From NCBI RefSeq assembly GCF_026343185.1, contig NZ_JAPEMA010000001.1:5956918-6020917 (forward strand): DNA of 64,000 bases, read 5' to 3'. The notes beneath the pieces are model-generated. The model did not search any database. It worked only from the letters and a program-made list of their open reading frames with translations, and was not told where the DNA came from. The stretch comes from Streptomyces sp. NBC_00091. GTDB taxonomy: Bacteria; Actinomycetota; Actinomycetes; Streptomycetales; Streptomycetaceae. Below are positions 62,443 to 64,000 of the stretch, piece after piece (the first letter of the stretch is position 1; each line of letters begins with the position of its first letter). A program made the position numbers and the translations under genes.

Positions 62443-64000
62443 GACTCCCCGCTCCGACGCCCCCGCCCGCCGGCCCCGCCCGCCCGGAGGCCGCCGGGGA
62501 GCCGACGCCCCCGCCGGCCCCGGCGGACCCCACCCCGCCGCCCGGCCCGCACCAGGGCCGGGCGCCGCTGCGCGAGCTGCGGAGCGGGCTCGAGGACCGC
62601 ATCGCCCGCTTCGCGACCATCTGGGGGCGGGCCATCTTCCCCGTCACGGCGACCTCCCTGACCCGCCCCGAGTTCGAACAGCACCTCGTCCCCCTCGCCC
62701 GGACCCTGACCGAGGCCCTGCACGCCCGGCCCTTCGACGCGGGCGTCGCCCAGCGCGTGGGCGCCGAACTCGTCGCCGTGCACTGCACCGACCCCGAGGC
62801 GCTCGCCGGGACGCTCGGGGTGGTCGAGTCCTACCTGGTGCTGTACTGCGGCCCGGACGGCGCCGGGGCCGAGGGCACCGAGGAGTACCGGTCGCGCTGC
62901 GCCCGCCTCCAGCACGGCATCGCCGCCGGGTTCGCCCGCGCGCTGCGCGAGCGGACCCTGCGCGAGCAGGAGGCCATCGCCCGCTCCGCGCTGACGGCCC
63001 GCACCGACGCCCAGCAGGCCCTGCACGCCAGCGAGGAGCGCTTCCGGGCGGTCTTCGAGGGGGCGGCCGTGGGGATCGGCATCGCCGATCTGGACGGCAA
63101 CGTCCTCGAGGTCAACGACACCCTCCTCAAGATGTTCGGCGGCCTGGAAGGGCACGTCCGCAGCCGCAACGTCAGCGAGTGGGGCCACCCCGACGACACC
63201 CCGCACGTCTGGCGGATGTACGGGGAGCTCGTGCGCGGGGAGCGCGAGCACTACCGGGTGGAGAAGCCCTACTACCGGCACGACGGGACCGTGCTGTGGA
63301 CCAACCTGACGGTGTCCCTGCTGCGCGACGCCGACGGGGTCCCGCAGTACCAGCTGGCCCTGATGGAGGACACCACCGAACGCCGGCTGCTCAACCTCCG
63401 GCTGCGCTACGAGGCCACCCACGACGCCCTGACCGGGCTGCCCAACCGGACGCTGTTCTTCGAGCGGCTGGAGAAGGCCCTGAACGCCACCCCCGGCAGC
63501 CGCTTCGGCCTGTGCTACCTCGACCTCGACGGGTTCAAGACGGTCAACGACAGCCTCGGCCACTCGGCGGGGGACCGGCTGCTGGTGGAGGTCGCCGACC
63601 GGCTGCAGAGCTGCGCCACCGGACCGGGCGAGGTCGTCGCGCGCCTGGGCGGCGACGAGTTCGTGGCCCTGACGACCGGGCCCGCCGCCGACAACGAGGA
63701 GAAGGTGACCGACCTGGCGGTGCGCATCCTGTCGGCGCTGTCCACCCCCATCCGGCTGGAGGGACGGGAGCTGTCGGTGCGCGGCAGCATCGGCATCGTC
63801 GAGGGCCGGGCGGGCGAGCGCACTCCGGCGGAGGTGCTGCGCAGCGCCGACATCACCATGTACCGGGCCAAGGCGGCCGGCGGCAACCGCTTCGAGTTCG
63901 CCGACGCGGAGGCCGACGCCCGCGCCATCACCCGGCACGGCCTGACCAACGCCCTGCCGGCGGCGCTGGAGCGCGGCGAGTTCTTCATCGAGTACCAGCC
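62439..64000 (+). CDS. PAS-GGDEF-EAL cyclic-di-GMP enzyme, 3' end outside window
   Basis: 520 codons present. Pro-rich start (~1-45), a helical sensor region (~50-190), a PAS domain (~200-325: ERFRAVFEGAAVGIGIADLD, YYRHDGTVLWTNLTVSLLRD), GGDEF (~330-500: THDALTGLPNRTLFFERLEK, CYLDLDGFKTVNDSLGHSAG, ARLGGDEFVAL with an intact GGDEF active site) and the start of EAL (LTNALPAALERGEFFIEYQP). It should make and/or break c-di-GMP, which controls development through BldD in streptomycetes. No membrane helix; RmdA-like architecture. GTG start overlaps the methyltransferase stop. Confidence 0.9.
   Translation, partial: MRLPAPTPPPAGPARPEAAGEPTPPPAPADPTPPPGPHQGRAPLRELRSGLEDRIARFATIWGRAIFPVTATSLTRPEFEQHLVPLARTLTEALHARPFDAGVAQRVGAELVAVHCTDPEALAGTLGVVESYLVLYCGPDGAGAEGTEEYRSRCARLQHGIAAGFARALRERTLREQEAIARSALTARTDAQQALHASEERFRAVFEGAAVGIGIADLDGNVLEVNDTLLKMFGGLEGHVRSRNVSEWGHPDDTPHVWRMYGELVRGEREHYRVEKPYYRHDGTVLWTNLTVSLLRDADGVPQYQLALMEDTTERRLLNLRLRYEATHDALTGLPNRTLFFERLEKALNATPGSRFGLCYLDLDGFKTVNDSLGHSAGDRLLVEVADRLQSCATGPGEVVARLGGDEFVALTTGPAADNEEKVTDLAVRILSALSTPIRLEGRELSVRGSIGIVEGRAGERTPAEVLRSADITMYRAKAAGGNRFEFADAEADARAITRHGLTNALPAALERGEFFIEYQ

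Overview
The window is high-GC actinobacterial chromosome (strong third-position GC bias, GTG and TTG starts, WhiB, class F sortase, LAxTG anchor, SpoIIE-type phosphatase, ECF sigma factor) and is best read as Streptomyces. All calls come from reading the sequence and the translated frames; no database search was run.

Positions 1-30.3 kb form a large plant-polysaccharide (cellulose, xylan, arabinan) island. It opens with a partial GH6 cellulase divergent from a LacI-type regulator, with a 14-bp palindrome between them. A secreted GH127 beta-L-arabinofuranosidase follows. Next is a bxl-type xylooligosaccharide locus: bxlR, a GH3 beta-xylosidase and a GH43 enzyme on the minus strand, diverging from the binding protein and two permeases on the plus strand, with no ATPase gene nearby. 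Secreted GH30 and GH10 enzymes come next, then a tightly overlapped set (Gfo/Idh/MocA dehydrogenase, DUF6807-like protein, cupin, CBM13-GH62 arabinofuranosidase). Further secreted enzymes are GH43-CBM6-CBM13, a GH43-CBM13 gene broken by one in-frame TGA, a GH51-like enzyme ending in an LASTG sortase signal, and GH43-CBM42. The layout suggests outside depolymerisation and debranching, uptake by the ABC transporter and inside hydrolysis. Four near-identical TGTTAnCGCTnACA operators mark GH127, GH30, the broken GH43 and GH43-CBM42. GH127, GH30 and GH10 each carry a rare TTA leucine codon, the bldA hallmark.

The island also holds debris: the tail of an ABC exporter ATPase fused to the end of a type I-E cas1 followed by an intact cas2 (about 20.0-20.7 kb), an IS4-type transposase tail (25.5 kb) and a probable GNAT fragment (30.4 kb).

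Positions 30.6-64 kb are mostly ordinary Streptomyces genes: an MDR reductase with its PadR regulator and a SnoaL-like protein, an internally deleted MFS transporter, a radical-SAM fragment, panD, an Rpf-LysM-M23 cell wall hydrolase (also with a TTA codon), a DMT transporter whose frame runs antisense into that hydrolase, an SDR enzyme, a 56-residue conserved-looking peptide, a DUF1990/YndJ/lipase-maturation-factor cluster with paired TTGAAC palindromes, a DUF6777-like lipoprotein beside a PAS-GAF-PP2C-ATPase regulator, an Fpg/Nei glycosylase, an ECF sigma factor, CapA, LysX, a deacetylase, a class F sortase with two Ig-like surface proteins, a DUF4239 protein, a proline-rich frameshifted gene, and a methyltransferase overlapping a PAS-GGDEF-EAL protein cut by the window end.
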